NCBI RefSeq assembly: GCF_963975745.1
Contig: NZ_CAXBIB010000013.1
Coordinates: 46,145-110,144, forward strand
DNA from: Parvibaculum sp963975745
GTDB lineage: Bacteria > Pseudomonadota > Alphaproteobacteria > Parvibaculales > Parvibaculaceae
Direction: 5' to 3'
DNA length: 64,000 nucleotides
Made by a program: the position numbers and the translations under genes
The notes under the pieces: model-generated
What the model was told of the DNA's origin: nothing
What the model saw: only the letters and a program-made list of their open reading frames with translations
The model's database searches: none
Shown here: positions 42,884 through 51,716 of the stretch, in pieces
Layout: every line of letters starts with the position of its first letter
Position numbering within the stretch: the stretch's first letter is position 1

Positions 42884-44837
42884 GAGCGGCGATGGCCTGA
42901 CGGACTTCGACGGCGCCGGCGAGATCCTGCGCGCCTGGGGCAACGGGCTGCGGCCAGACCCCGACCTGACCGTTTCGGAATGGGCGGACAGGCACCGGAT
43001 GCTTTCGGGCCGCGCCTCGGCCGAACCCGGGCGATACCGCACGGTGCGCACGCCTTACATGCGCGAGATCATGGACCGGCTGTCGCCCGGCGATCCCACA
43101 CAGCGGATCGTGTTCATGAAGGCTGCTCAGGTCGGCGCGACCGAGGCGGGCAACAACTGGATCGGGTTCGCCATCCACCAGGCGCCCGGCCCGATGCTGG
43201 CGGTCCAGCCCACCGTGGAACTGGCCAAGCGCAACTCGCGCCAGCGGATCGACCCGCTGATCGACGAGAGCCCCGAGCTGCGGGAGCGGGTGAAGCCCGC
43301 GCGATCCCGCGACGCGGGGAACACCATGCTGTCCAAGGAATTCGCGGGCGGCATCCTGATCATGACGGGCGCGAACTCGGCGGTCGGGCTGCGCTCGACC
43401 CCGGCGCGCTACATCTTCCTCGACGAGGTCGACGCCTATCCGGCCTCGGCCGACGAGGAAGGCGACCCGGTCACGCTGGCCGAGGCGCGCTCGCTGACCT
43501 TCGCCCACCGGCGCAAGGTCTTCCTGGTCTCGACGCCCACCATCCGGGGGCTGAGCCGGATCGAGCGCGAATACGAGGCATCGGACCAGCGCCGGTTCTT
43601 CGTGCCGTGCCCGCATTGCGGCCACGCACAATGGCTGAAGTTCGACCGGCTGCGCTGGCAGAAGGGCCGCCCGGAGACTGCGGAATATCACTGCGAGGGC
43701 TGCGACGCGGCAATCGCGGAGCATCACAAGACGGCGATGCTGGAGCGTGGCGAATGGCGGCCGACCGCCACGGCCGCCGATCCGACCACGGTCGGGTATC
43801 ACCTCTCCGCACTCTATTCGCCGATCGGCTGGCTGAGCTGGGAGCGGATCGTGCGGGCTTGGGACGCGGCGCAAGGTTCGGATGAAGCGATCAAGGCGTT
43901 CCGCAACACGATCCTCGGCGAGACATGGGTCGAGACCGGAGAAGCCCCCGACTGGCAACGGCTCTACGACCGGCGCGAGCGCTGGACATCCGGCACGGTG
44001 CCCGCGGGCGGGCTGTTCCTGACCGCCGGGGCCGACGTGCAGAAGGACCGGATCGAGGTCGATGTCTGGGCCTGGGGTCGCGGGTTGGAAAGCTGGCTCG
44101 TCGATCACGTCGTGATCGAGGGCGGGCCCGACCGGCACGACGCCTGGTCGGAGCTGACCGGGCTGCTGGACAAAAGCTGGCCGCATGAACGCGGCGCGCA
44201 TCTGCGCATTGCGCGACTTGCCATCGACACCGGGTACGAGGCTCCGGCGGTCTATTCTTGGTCGCGGGCGCAGGGGTTTGGGCAGGTGTCGCCGGTGAAG
44301 GGCGTCGAGGGGTTCAACCGCTCGAGCCCGGTGTCGGGGCCGACGTTCGTCGACGCGACCGAGGGCGGCAAGCGCTTGCGGCGCGGCGCGCGGCTGTGGA
44401 CCGTGGCGGTGTCGACCTTCAAGGCCGAGACCTATCGCTTCCTGCGGCTGGCGCGGCCCACCGAAGAGGAGATGGCCGACGGGGCTGCGTTCCCGCCCGG
44501 CTCGGTGCATCTGCCGCATTGGGTCGAGAACGAATGGCTGAAGCAGTTCGTCGCCGAACAGCTGGTGACGGTGCGCACGAAGCGCGGCTTCGCCCGGCTG
44601 GAATGGCAGAAGCTGCGCGAACGCAACGAGGCGCTGGACTGCCGGGTCTACGCCCGCGCCGCCGCGTGGATCGCGGGCGCGGACCGCTGGCCGGACGAGA
44701 AATGGCGCGACCTCGAGGATCAGCTCGGGGCAGCCCCCGCCGACAGCGATCCCGCCGGGCAGATCAACCGGCCGGGACAGGCCCCGCAGGGCAAGCGCCG
44801 CTCCGACTGGCTCGGGCGGCGCGGAGGATGGTTTTGA
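42831..44837 (+). CDS. Phage terminase large subunit (GpA family)
   Basis: The 668-aa packaging motor and nuclease is of lambda GpA type. The ATPase region shows RIVFMKAAQVGATEAGNNW (Walker A-like), FLDEVDAYPASADEEGDP (Walker B) and VSTPTIRGLSRIE. A CPHCGHAQW...CEGCDA zinc motif follows, then the nuclease region with LTAGADVQKDRIEVDVWAWG and LAIDTGYEAPAVYSW. The length is close to that of lambda GpA (~640 aa). The start overlaps the small subunit. Confidence 0.95.
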   Translation: MYAPTSTNSPRSGPTSGESGDGLTDFDGAGEILRAWGNGLRPDPDLTVSEWADRHRMLSGRASAEPGRYRTVRTPYMREIMDRLSPGDPTQRIVFMKAAQVGATEAGNNWIGFAIHQAPGPMLAVQPTVELAKRNSRQRIDPLIDESPELRERVKPARSRDAGNTMLSKEFAGGILIMTGANSAVGLRSTPARYIFLDEVDAYPASADEEGDPVTLAEARSLTFAHRRKVFLVSTPTIRGLSRIEREYEASDQRRFFVPCPHCGHAQWLKFDRLRWQKGRPETAEYHCEGCDAAIAEHHKTAMLERGEWRPTATAADPTTVGYHLSALYSPIGWLSWERIVRAWDAAQGSDEAIKAFRNTILGETWVETGEAPDWQRLYDRRERWTSGTVPAGGLFLTAGADVQKDRIEVDVWAWGRGLESWLVDHVVIEGGPDRHDAWSELTGLLDKSWPHERGAHLRIARLAIDTGYEAPAVYSWSRAQGFGQVSPVKGVEGFNRSSPVSGPTFVDATEGGKRLRRGARLWTVAVSTFKAETYRFLRLARPTEEEMADGAAFPPGSVHLPHWVENEWLKQFVAEQLVTVRTKRGFARLEWQKLRERNEALDCRVYARAAAWIAGADRWPDEKWRDLEDQLGAAPADSDPAGQINRPGQAPQGKRRSDWLGRRGGWF

Positions 44838-44839
44838 AC

Positions 44840-45049
44840 ATGACCGAATGGACGGAAACCGAGCTCTCGGCTTTGCGCCGGGCCTATGCCAGCGGCACGA
44901 CCCGGGTCAGCTATGACGGCAAGTCGGTGGATTACGGCTCGGCCGAGGATCTGCTCGCCCGGATCCGGACCATCGAGCGTGCCATCGCGGGCACCACACG
45001 GCCGTTGCCGGTAGCCGGGCTCGCTGGCTTCTCGCGCGGGGATCGCTGA
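44840..45049 (+). CDS. Head-tail joining protein gpW-like
   Basis: The 69-aa protein has TELSALRRAYASGTTRVSYD and DYGSAEDLLARIRTIE, the pattern of the lambda gpW family, which plugs the connector. The ATG at 44840 was chosen over ATG 44828 by family length. Its stop overlaps the portal start by one base (TGATG). Confidence 0.87.
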   Translation: MTEWTETELSALRRAYASGTTRVSYDGKSVDYGSAEDLLARIRTIERAIAGTTRPLPVAGLAGFSRGDR

Positions 45050-46578
45050 TGTCGGCCAACTGGTTTGATCACGCCGTCGCCACGGTGGCGCCCCGCATGG
45101 CCGCCCGCCGCGTGATGGCGCGACAAGCCTTCGAGACGCTGACGCGGGGCTACGACGGGGCTGCGCGCGGACGGCGCACAGAGGGCTGGCGCGCGCCGGG
45201 ATCCTCGGCCGACACCGAGATCGGCGTGGCCGGAGCGCTCTTGCGCGACCGGATGCGCGATCTGGTGCGCAACAACCCGCATGCGGCGAAGGCCGTGGCG
45301 GTGCTGGTCAACAACATCATCGGCGCAGGCATCATGCCCCGCGCCGCCAGCGGAGACGACACGCTCGACCGCAAGGTCGACGCGCTGTTCGAGCGCTGGA
45401 CGGCGGAGTGCGACGCCGACGGCCAGCTCGACTTCTACGGGCTGCAGACGCTGATCTGCCGCGAGATGGTCGAGGCGGGCGAGGTTCTGGCGCGCCGCCG
45501 TCTCCGGCGGGCATCAGATGGCCTGCCGGTGCCGCTGCAACTGCAGGTGCTGGAGGCCGATTTTCTCGATGCCACCAAGTCCGGCGCCTTCGGCGCGGGG
45601 CGGCTGGTGCAGGGGATCGAGTTCGACCCGCTCGGCAAGCGCCGGGCCTACTGGCTGCATGCCGAGCATCCGGGCGACGCTTACGGGGCCTTGCAGAACG
45701 GTCTGCAGAGTCGCCCGGTCCCGGCGAGCGAGATCGCCCACGTCTACGAGAAGCAGCGCACGCAGGCGCGCGGCGTTCCCTGGGGCGCGCCGGTGATCCG
45801 TAGCTTGCGCGATCTCGACGACTATGAAGTGGCCGAACTGGTCCGCAAGAAGACCGAGGCCTGCGTCACCGCCATCGTCTTCGGCGACGACGAAGCGCAG
45901 CAGGGCATTGCGCCCTCGGTGGTCGATGCAGACGGCAACCGGGTCGAACAGTTCGAACCGGGGCTGATCGCCTATGCCCGCGGCGGCAAGGACATCCGGT
46001 TCAACCAGCCGTCGGCCACCGGCGGCTACGGCGAATACAAGCGGGCGAGCCTGCACACCATCTCGGCCGGGTTCCGCGTGCCGTATGAATTGCTGACCGG
46101 GGACCTCTCCCAGGTCAACTATTCCTCGATCCGCGCGGGGCTCGTCGAGTTCCGCCGCCAGATCGACGCCGTCCAATGGCAGCTGTTCATCCCGATGTTC
46201 TGCGCGCCGGTGTGGCGCTGGTTCACCGAAGCCGCGTGGGCAGCAGGACAGATCCCGTCGCCGACCGTGCCGGTCGAGTGGTCGCCGCCGAAGTTCGAGG
46301 CGGTCGATCCGCAGAAGGACGCGATGGCGAACCTGCTGTCGATCCGTTCGGGCACCATGACGCTGGCCGAGGTGATCGCCCGGCAGGGTCGCAACCCCGA
46401 TGCGGTGCTGGCCGAGATCGCCGCGACCAACGCGAAGCTCGACGCGCTCGGGCTGGTGCTCGACAGCGACCCGCGCCGCGTCACCAAGACCGGAAGCGCG
46501 CAGGCGAGCGATCCGGCGACTGACGACCCAACCGCCGACGCGGACAACGACCCGGCGCAGGCCGATCAACAGGACTGA
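45049..46578 (+). CDS. Phage portal protein, lambda family
   Basis: This 509-aa protein forms the dodecameric DNA portal at the capsid vertex. It shows the lambda GpB pattern: DRMRDLVRNNPHAAKAVAVL, DADGQLDFYGLQTLICREMV, AHVYEKQRTQARGVPWGAPV, and SQVNYSSIRAGLVEFRRQID. The acidic C-terminal tail is disordered. The next gene starts 6 bp downstream. Confidence 0.95.
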   Translation: MSANWFDHAVATVAPRMAARRVMARQAFETLTRGYDGAARGRRTEGWRAPGSSADTEIGVAGALLRDRMRDLVRNNPHAAKAVAVLVNNIIGAGIMPRAASGDDTLDRKVDALFERWTAECDADGQLDFYGLQTLICREMVEAGEVLARRRLRRASDGLPVPLQLQVLEADFLDATKSGAFGAGRLVQGIEFDPLGKRRAYWLHAEHPGDAYGALQNGLQSRPVPASEIAHVYEKQRTQARGVPWGAPVIRSLRDLDDYEVAELVRKKTEACVTAIVFGDDEAQQGIAPSVVDADGNRVEQFEPGLIAYARGGKDIRFNQPSATGGYGEYKRASLHTISAGFRVPYELLTGDLSQVNYSSIRAGLVEFRRQIDAVQWQLFIPMFCAPVWRWFTEAAWAAGQIPSPTVPVEWSPPKFEAVDPQKDAMANLLSIRSGTMTLAEVIARQGRNPDAVLAEIAATNAKLDALGLVLDSDPRRVTKTGSAQASDPATDDPTADADNDPAQADQQD

Positions 46579-46583
46579 GCTTC

Positions 46584-48638
46584 ATGGACACGATGATCGA
46601 ACTGCCGGCCATGCGCCGGTCGGCGGAACTTGCGCCGAACACGGCCGACGCCGACAGCCGCACCGTCGAGGTGGTCTGGTCGGCGGGCGCGCGCGTCCGC
46701 CGCGCGACCTTCTTCGGCGAGCCATACGACGAGGAACTGAGCCTCGACCCGGCCCATGTCCGCCTCGACCGGCTGAACGCGGGCGCTCCCTTCCTGAAGG
46801 TGCACGAGCTCGACACGCTCGACGCGGTGATCGGCTCGGTCGTGCCGGGCTCGGCCCGGATCGAGAACGGGCGCGGCATCGCCTTGGTGCGGATCAGCGA
46901 ACGCGCCGACGTCGAGCCGATCTGGCGCGACATCCAGGCCGGGCACATCCGGGCGATCTCCATCGGCTACCAGGTCCACCGCTTCGAGGTCTCGAAGCCC
47001 GAGGCCGCCCGCGAACTGTGGCGCGCGGTGGACTGGACGCCCTTCGAGGTCTCCGCCGTCGCGGTCGGCGCCGATCCCGCCGCCGGTTTCCGCGCCCAGC
47101 ATCCCCTTCACGACTGCGTCCTCCACCGCCGGGACGCCCCCACACCGCAAGGAGCATTCCCGATGACGGACAAGACCCAGACCCCGGCGAGCGACGCCGC
47201 CGCACCCGCCACCACCCAGCTGACCGCGCCGGTCGCAACCGAGGACACCACAATGACCGAGCCGAAAGCGGCGGCGCCCGAACCCAAGGTCGCTGCAGTC
47301 GAAACCCGGGCACAGCCCCACACCGCCCAGACCAGCGCGCCCGACACGGAGGCAGTCGCCACCCGCGCCCGCGAGGCCGAGCGCGATCGCGTCTCCACGA
47401 TCTACGATCTGGCCGGGCGGCTGAACCTCGAGCGCGGTTTCGCCGAGGATCTGGTCAAGCGCGGCGTCAGCGTCGACGAGTCCCGCCGCCTGATCCTCGA
47501 TCAGGTCGCCGCGAAGTCGGACGAGACCAGGACCTTCCCCCATGTCTCCATCCCGCTCGGCGGCCGGGACGAGCGCATCACCCGCCGCGACGCGGTGGCG
47601 AATGCGCTGCTGCACCGCTACAGCCCGACGCTGTTCCAGCTGGAGGACGCTGCCCGCCAGTACCGCGGCATGACGCTGCTGGAACTCGCCCGCGAAAGCC
47701 TCGGCAATGCCGGGGTCAACACGCGCGGCCTGTCGCGCGACGAGGTGGCGACGCGGGCGCTGCACTCGACCTCGGACTTCCCCGAGATCCTGTCGGCCGT
47801 CACCAACAAGACCCTGCGGCAGGCCTACGAGGCCTATCCCCGCACCTTCATGCTGTTCTGCCGCCAGGTGCTGGCCACCGACTTCAAGGCCATGCACCGG
47901 GTCCAGCTGGGCGAGGCCCCTCAGCTGCTGGAGGTCGGCGAGAGCGGCGAGTTCAAGCGCGGGACACTGGGCGAGAGCAAGGAGAGCTACAAGGTCAAGA
48001 CCTATGGCCGGGTGGTCGCGATCACCCGCCAGACGCTGATCAACGACGATCTCGACGCCTTCACGCGCATCCCGGCGATGTACGGCAACTCCATCGCCCA
48101 GCTGGAGTCCGACGTGGTCTGGGGCATCATCACCGCCAACCCGGCGATGGCCGACGGCTCCGCGCTGTTCCACACCACGCACAAGAACCTCGCGGGCACT
48201 GGCACGGCGCTGGCGGTCGAGGCGGTGGGCGCTGCGCGCGCGGCGATGGCCAAGCAGACCGGGCTCGACAAGAAGACGGTGCTGAACGTCCGTCCTGCTT
48301 TCCTGATCGTGCCCGCCTCGCTGGAACTGAAGGCCGAGCAGCTGGTCGCCCAGAACCTGGTGCCCGCCGCGACGTCCAGCGTCGTGCCGCAGTCGATCCG
48401 CACGCTTGCGCCGATCAGCGAGCCGCGCCTCGACGCCGCCAGCGAGACCGCCTGGTATCTGGCGGCCAGCCCGAACCAGATCGACACCATCGAGTACGCC
48501 TATCTCGAGGGCCAGCAGGGCGCCTACATCGAGACGCGCAACGGCTTCGACGTCGACGGCGTCGAGATCAAGTGCCGCCTCGACTTCGGCGCCAAGGCCA
48601 TCGACTGGCGCGGCCTCTACAAGAACCCGGGCGCATAA
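46584..48638 (+). CDS. Prohead protease/major capsid fusion protein
   Basis: The 684-aa protein joins three parts. Residues ~1-190 resemble an HK97-type prohead protease (VVWSAGARVRRATFFGEPYD, RLNAGAPFLKVHELDTLDAV, IRAISIGYQV). Residues ~190-300 form an Ala/Pro/Glu-rich, scaffold-like linker. Residues ~300-684 form a Mu-gpT/HK97-like capsid domain (TNKTLRQAYEAYPRTFMLFC, LNVRPAFLIVPASLELKAEQ, IEYAYLEGQQGAYIETRNGF). Such fusions are known in this phage type. An internal ribosome site at 47149 could give separate capsid. Confidence 0.92.
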   Translation: MDTMIELPAMRRSAELAPNTADADSRTVEVVWSAGARVRRATFFGEPYDEELSLDPAHVRLDRLNAGAPFLKVHELDTLDAVIGSVVPGSARIENGRGIALVRISERADVEPIWRDIQAGHIRAISIGYQVHRFEVSKPEAARELWRAVDWTPFEVSAVAVGADPAAGFRAQHPLHDCVLHRRDAPTPQGAFPMTDKTQTPASDAAAPATTQLTAPVATEDTTMTEPKAAAPEPKVAAVETRAQPHTAQTSAPDTEAVATRAREAERDRVSTIYDLAGRLNLERGFAEDLVKRGVSVDESRRLILDQVAAKSDETRTFPHVSIPLGGRDERITRRDAVANALLHRYSPTLFQLEDAARQYRGMTLLELARESLGNAGVNTRGLSRDEVATRALHSTSDFPEILSAVTNKTLRQAYEAYPRTFMLFCRQVLATDFKAMHRVQLGEAPQLLEVGESGEFKRGTLGESKESYKVKTYGRVVAITRQTLINDDLDAFTRIPAMYGNSIAQLESDVVWGIITANPAMADGSALFHTTHKNLAGTGTALAVEAVGAARAAMAKQTGLDKKTVLNVRPAFLIVPASLELKAEQLVAQNLVPAATSSVVPQSIRTLAPISEPRLDAASETAWYLAASPNQIDTIEYAYLEGQQGAYIETRNGFDVDGVEIKCRLDFGAKAIDWRGLYKNPGA
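47149..47165 (+). promoter_or_regulatory. Internal ribosome-binding site and in-frame ATG in the capsid gene
   Basis: AAGGAG at 47149-47154 is followed 8 nt later by ATG 47163, which is in frame (Met194 of the fusion) exactly where the protease-like part ends. Initiation here would give a 491-residue scaffold-capsid protein without protease, which helps explain how capsid could exceed protease. Confidence 0.6.
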
Positions 48639-48669
48639 CAGCACCCTGACATGCTGAACCCTGACACGC

Positions 48670-48691
48670 GGGCGGTCCTGACGGGCCGCCC
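48670..48691 (+). terminator. Hairpin after the capsid gene
   Basis: GGGCGG-T-CC and GG-CCGCCC form a GC-rich stem around TGACG, followed by TTCGTCTTTCC, 32 bp after the capsid stop. It could act as a partial terminator or 3'-end stabiliser that sets late gene dosage. Confidence 0.4.
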
Positions 48692-48717
48692 TTCGTCTTT
48701 CCACGAGGATCACCCCC

Positions 48718-49053
48718 ATGAAAAACTACGTCCAGCCCGGCAACACCATCACCCTGACCGCGCCCTATGCCGTCGCCTCGGGCGATGGCCTGCTCGTCGG
48801 CTCCATCTTCGGCATCGCCGCCGGGGACGCCGCCCTCGGCGAGCCCGTCGAGACCGCGCTCGTCGGCGTGTTCGACATCACAAAGGTCGGCTCCCAGGCC
48901 TGGACCGTCGGCGCCAGGGTCTATTGGGACGACACCAACAAGCGCTGCACGACCGTGGCAACCGACAACACCCTCATCGGTGTGGCCGTGGAGGCGGTGG
49001 CGAGCGGCGCGGGCGACACCATCGGCCGGGTGCGCCTGAACGCGACGTTCTGA
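48718..49053 (+). CDS. DUF2190 family protein, likely capsid decoration
   Basis: This is a 111-aa beta-rich protein: NYVQPGNTITLTAPYAVASG, GLLVGSIFGIAAGDAALGE and GARVYWDDTNKRCTTVATDN, then IGVAVEAVASGAGDTIGRVR. It fits DUF2190, typically encoded after the major capsid and thought to decorate or stabilise the head. The TGA overlaps the next ATG (TGATG). Confidence 0.9.
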   Translation: MKNYVQPGNTITLTAPYAVASGDGLLVGSIFGIAAGDAALGEPVETALVGVFDITKVGSQAWTVGARVYWDDTNKRCTTVATDNTLIGVAVEAVASGAGDTIGRVRLNATF

Positions 49054-49364
49054 TGAGCGCCTTCGCAGCCGCTGTTGGCGCGCTCTTCGCCGATCCGAAC
49101 ATTGGCCGGGACGCGGTCTACATCGCCGACGGCGGCGCGCCTGTTCTGGTGCGCGCCGTCGCCAGGCGCGCGGATGCCGTCACCGACTTCGGCGACGCGC
49201 GGCTCTGGTCGGAAACCACGCGCATTGATCTGCGCGTCGCCGAGGTGGCGAACCCGCGCCCCGGCGACCGCATCGAGATCGATGGCGATGCCTTCCTCAT
49301 TCAGGGCGAGCCTGCCCGCGACCGCGAGCGGCTCGTCTGGACCGTCGATCTGCGCCCGGCATGA
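49053..49364 (+). CDS. Phage head-tail joining protein
   Basis: The 103-aa protein shows DAVYIADGGAPVLVRAVARR and IEIDGDAFLIQGEPARDRER, then LVWTVDLRP. This is the pattern of small head-completion/FII-like proteins found in this position. The ATG overlaps the DUF2190 stop and the stop overlaps the next gene. Confidence 0.75.
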   Translation: MSAFAAAVGALFADPNIGRDAVYIADGGAPVLVRAVARRADAVTDFGDARLWSETTRIDLRVAEVANPRPGDRIEIDGDAFLIQGEPARDRERLVWTVDLRPA

Positions 49365-49999
49365 CCGCCATGAAGCTCAAGCTCGACATCGATCCCGACA
49401 TCGTCGCGATGATTGCCGCCGAGGTCGCGGCGGGCGAACGCGCCGTAACTGCAGCCATGCGCGAGGCTGGAACCGGGCTGAAGTCGGCGTGGCGGCTGCA
49501 GATCACTGGCGCAGGGCTCGGCCCCCGGCTCGCCAACTCGATCCGGAGCCAGAACTTCCCGAGATCGGGCGAGAGCCTCGACGCGGCGGCGCTGGTCTGG
49601 TCCAAGGCTCCGGTCATCGTGGGCGCGCATGACACCGGCCCGCTGATCCGCTCGAAGAACGGGTTCTGGCTGGCGATCCCGCTGCCCGCCGCAGGCAAGT
49701 CCCTGCGGGGGGGCAGGATCACGCCCGGCGAATGGGAGCGCCGCCGTGGCCTGCGCCTGCGCTTCGTCTATCGCCGGACGGGCCCGAGCCTGCTGGTGGC
49801 GGAGGGACGGCTGAACACCAAGGGTCAGGCGGTGGTGTCGCGCTCGAAGACAGGGCGCGGAAAGGTCACCGCGCCGATCTTCCTGCTGGTGCCGCAGGTC
49901 AAGCTGCCGAAGCGGCTGGACCTCGCGCGGGATGCAGACCGGGCGCTGGACAGCGTGCCGGGGTTGATCGTGGCCAACTGGGTGGAGGGGCGGATTTGA
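49361..49999 (+). CDS. DUF6441 family phage protein
   Basis: The 212-aa basic protein has AGTGLKSAWRLQITGAGLG, LANSIRSQNFPRSGES, GPLIRSKNGFWLAIPLPAAG, and FLLVPQVKLPKRLDL. It matches DUF6441, a minor connector or tail-completion protein of lambda/GTA-like phages. It is the last phage gene before the mercury operon. Confidence 0.83.
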   Translation: MTAMKLKLDIDPDIVAMIAAEVAAGERAVTAAMREAGTGLKSAWRLQITGAGLGPRLANSIRSQNFPRSGESLDAAALVWSKAPVIVGAHDTGPLIRSKNGFWLAIPLPAAGKSLRGGRITPGEWERRRGLRLRFVYRRTGPSLLVAEGRLNTKGQAVVSRSKTGRGKVTAPIFLLVPQVKLPKRLDLARDADRALDSVPGLIVANWVEGRI

Positions 50000-50030
50000 A
50001 AATGCTGGATCGCCAAACGCCGCAGCCGGT

Positions 50031-50048
50031 CCGAGCCCGCGGGTTCGG
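50031..50048. terminator. Palindrome between the phage gene and merA
   Basis: CCGAGCCCGCGGGTTCGG is a palindrome apart from one G-U pair, and it lies in the 50-bp convergent gap. It may terminate transcription of the mer operon or of the phage late operon; there is no T-run. Confidence 0.4.
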
Positions 50049-50049
50049 G

Positions 50050-51486
50050 TCACCCCGCGCAGCACGACAGCTTCGCGACATCCATGTCGAAGGTCTGCGC
50101 GGCGAGCCTCACGCCCTCGACCGTGGTGAGATAGGGGAAGATCGTCTCGCCGAGCGCCTTCGTCGTCATGCCGGCCTTCAGCGCCATGACGAGCGTCTGG
50201 ACACTGTCGGCCCCCTCCGGCGCCATGATGACGCCGCCCAGCAGGCGGTCGGTCGCCCGGTCCGCGACCAGCTTGATCAGGCCGCGCGTGTCGCGGGCGG
50301 CGAGCGCGCGAGGCACGTTGTCGAGGGTCAGCACGCTGGTCTTGACATCATGACCCGCCGCGCGCGCCTGCGCCTCGGTCAGCCCGACGCCGGCGACCTG
50401 CGGATCGGTGAACACCACCCACGGCATCGCGGCGTTGTCGTAGCGCTCCGCCCCGCCCAGCACGGCGTTGCGGGACGCGAGCTTGGCACCATAGGCGGCC
50501 ATGTAGACGAACTGGTCGCGGTCGGTCACGTCGCCCGCCGCAAAGATGCCGGACTTCGTGGTCTGCATGTCGTCGCCAACCCGGATCGCACCGCGTGCGT
50601 CGGTCTCGACGCCCATCTCCGCGAGGCCCAGCCCCTCGGTGTTGGGTGCGCGTCCCGTCGTCAGGACGAGGCGGTCGGCCGTCAGTTCGCGCTCCGCGCC
50701 ATTCACCGTCACGGTCAGCATCGCACGGTCCCCGTCGCGCCGCGCGGCGTGATAGGTTGCGCCGTCAAGAACCGTGACACCCTCGGCGCGCAAGGCCTCG
50801 GTGAGCGCCTGCGCCACCTCCGGCTCGGTGCGCGGCAACAGGCGCGAGCGGCAGACGATGGTGACGCGGGTGCCCATCCGCGCCATCATCTGCGCGAGTT
50901 CCACGCCGATATAGCCGCCGCCGAGAAAGATCAGGGTCTCGGGCAACCGGTCCAGCTCCAGCAGCGACGTGCTGTCGAGCGATGGTGCGTTCTGGACCCC
51001 AGGGATGTCGGGCACGGCGGGTCGGCCGCCGGTGGCGACGATGACCTTGGGTGCCGTGATCCTGCGCCCGCCGACATCGACACCGCCGGGAACGAGCCGC
51101 GCCGGACCCTCGTCGAGATAGGTCACACCGTCGTAGCCCGGCAGCAAATCCGCGTACTTCTTCTGGCGCAGCGTCGCGACCAGATTGTCCTTGGCCGCGA
51201 CGAGAGCGGTCCAGTCGGCGACCTTCGCTTCGCCGACGAGGCCAGGAAACCGGGACGCCGCCTGCGCGCCGTGCAGGGCCTCGGCTGCGCGGATCATCGT
51301 CTTGGAGGGCACGCAACCCACGTTCACGCAGGTGCCGCCGATGGTGCCATGCCCGATGAGCGCGACGCGCTTTCCTCCTTCCGCGGCGGTGATCGCGGCC
51401 GAGAAGCCGGCCGATCCGGCGCCGATCACGGCAAGGTCGAAATCGCCCTTGGGCGCGCAGCAATCGTCTTTCATCAGGTCATCCAT
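50050..51486 (-). CDS. merA: Mercury(II) reductase, short form
   Basis: This cytosolic FAD/NADPH disulfide oxidoreductase reduces Hg2+ to volatile Hg0. The 478-aa protein has the FAD-binding AVIGAGSAGFSA, redox-active GTCVNVGCVP (C53, C58), NAD(P) site FLGGGYIGVELA, FAAGDVTDRDQF, and the C-terminal vicinal pair SCCAG (C475-C476) that hands Hg2+ to the active site. It lacks the N-terminal MerP-like NmerA domain found in Tn501/Tn21 MerA, but starts with its own CC pair (DDCCAP). ATG 51486 overlaps merF by 8 bp; ATG 51474 is an alternative. Confidence 0.96.
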   Translation of the reverse strand: MDDLMKDDCCAPKGDFDLAVIGAGSAGFSAAITAAEGGKRVALIGHGTIGGTCVNVGCVPSKTMIRAAEALHGAQAASRFPGLVGEAKVADWTALVAAKDNLVATLRQKKYADLLPGYDGVTYLDEGPARLVPGGVDVGGRRITAPKVIVATGGRPAVPDIPGVQNAPSLDSTSLLELDRLPETLIFLGGGYIGVELAQMMARMGTRVTIVCRSRLLPRTEPEVAQALTEALRAEGVTVLDGATYHAARRDGDRAMLTVTVNGAERELTADRLVLTTGRAPNTEGLGLAEMGVETDARGAIRVGDDMQTTKSGIFAAGDVTDRDQFVYMAAYGAKLASRNAVLGGAERYDNAAMPWVVFTDPQVAGVGLTEAQARAAGHDVKTSVLTLDNVPRALAARDTRGLIKLVADRATDRLLGGVIMAPEGADSVQTLVMALKAGMTTKALGETIFPYLTTVEGVRLAAQTFDMDVAKLSCCAG

Positions 51487-51712
51487 CCGTTCGAGTGTTC
51501 GGTCGCCGCTGCCGTCTCCAGGCCGCGTACACGGTCAGTGCGACGAAAAACGCGAGCGCGGGCAGCAGAACGTAGTCGAGCCAACCCAGCCAGGCCGACA
51601 GGCCCACGGCGCCCAGAAGCACCACGAGCACCGGCGTGAAGCAGCAGAGCGCCGCGATGACGGTGCCGACGATCCCTGTCGCGATCAGCTTGCGGTCGGA
51701 CTGCTCGGTCAT
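51479..51712 (-). CDS. merF: Mercury transporter MerF-like
   Basis: The 77-aa inner-membrane protein has two hydrophobic helices (LIATGIVGTVIAALCCFTP and LGWLDYVLLPALAFFVALTV) and a vicinal Cys pair (LCCF) in the first, as in MerF. The second cytoplasmic Cys pair of characterised MerF is absent: the C-terminus reads RRQRRPNTRTDG. The start at 51712 gives the family length; the upstream open frame overlaps merP. It would move Hg2+ from periplasm to cytoplasm. Confidence 0.85.
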   Translation of the reverse strand: MTEQSDRKLIATGIVGTVIAALCCFTPVLVVLLGAVGLSAWLGWLDYVLLPALAFFVALTVYAAWRRQRRPNTRTDG

Positions 51713-51716
51713 CCCG

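Noticed and set aside
45049..46578. Reading the portal gene as a GTA portal
   Set aside because: The motif pattern and the gpW neighbour fit the lambda GpB type better; only the distal tail genes are GTA-like.
46566..48719. 717-aa minus-strand frame opposite the capsid fusion
   Set aside because: Antisense shadow; it would run against the whole late operon.
49732..51639. 635-aa plus-strand frame across DUF6441 and merA
   Set aside because: It spans two unrelated genes on opposite strands; the merA motifs on the minus strand are decisive.
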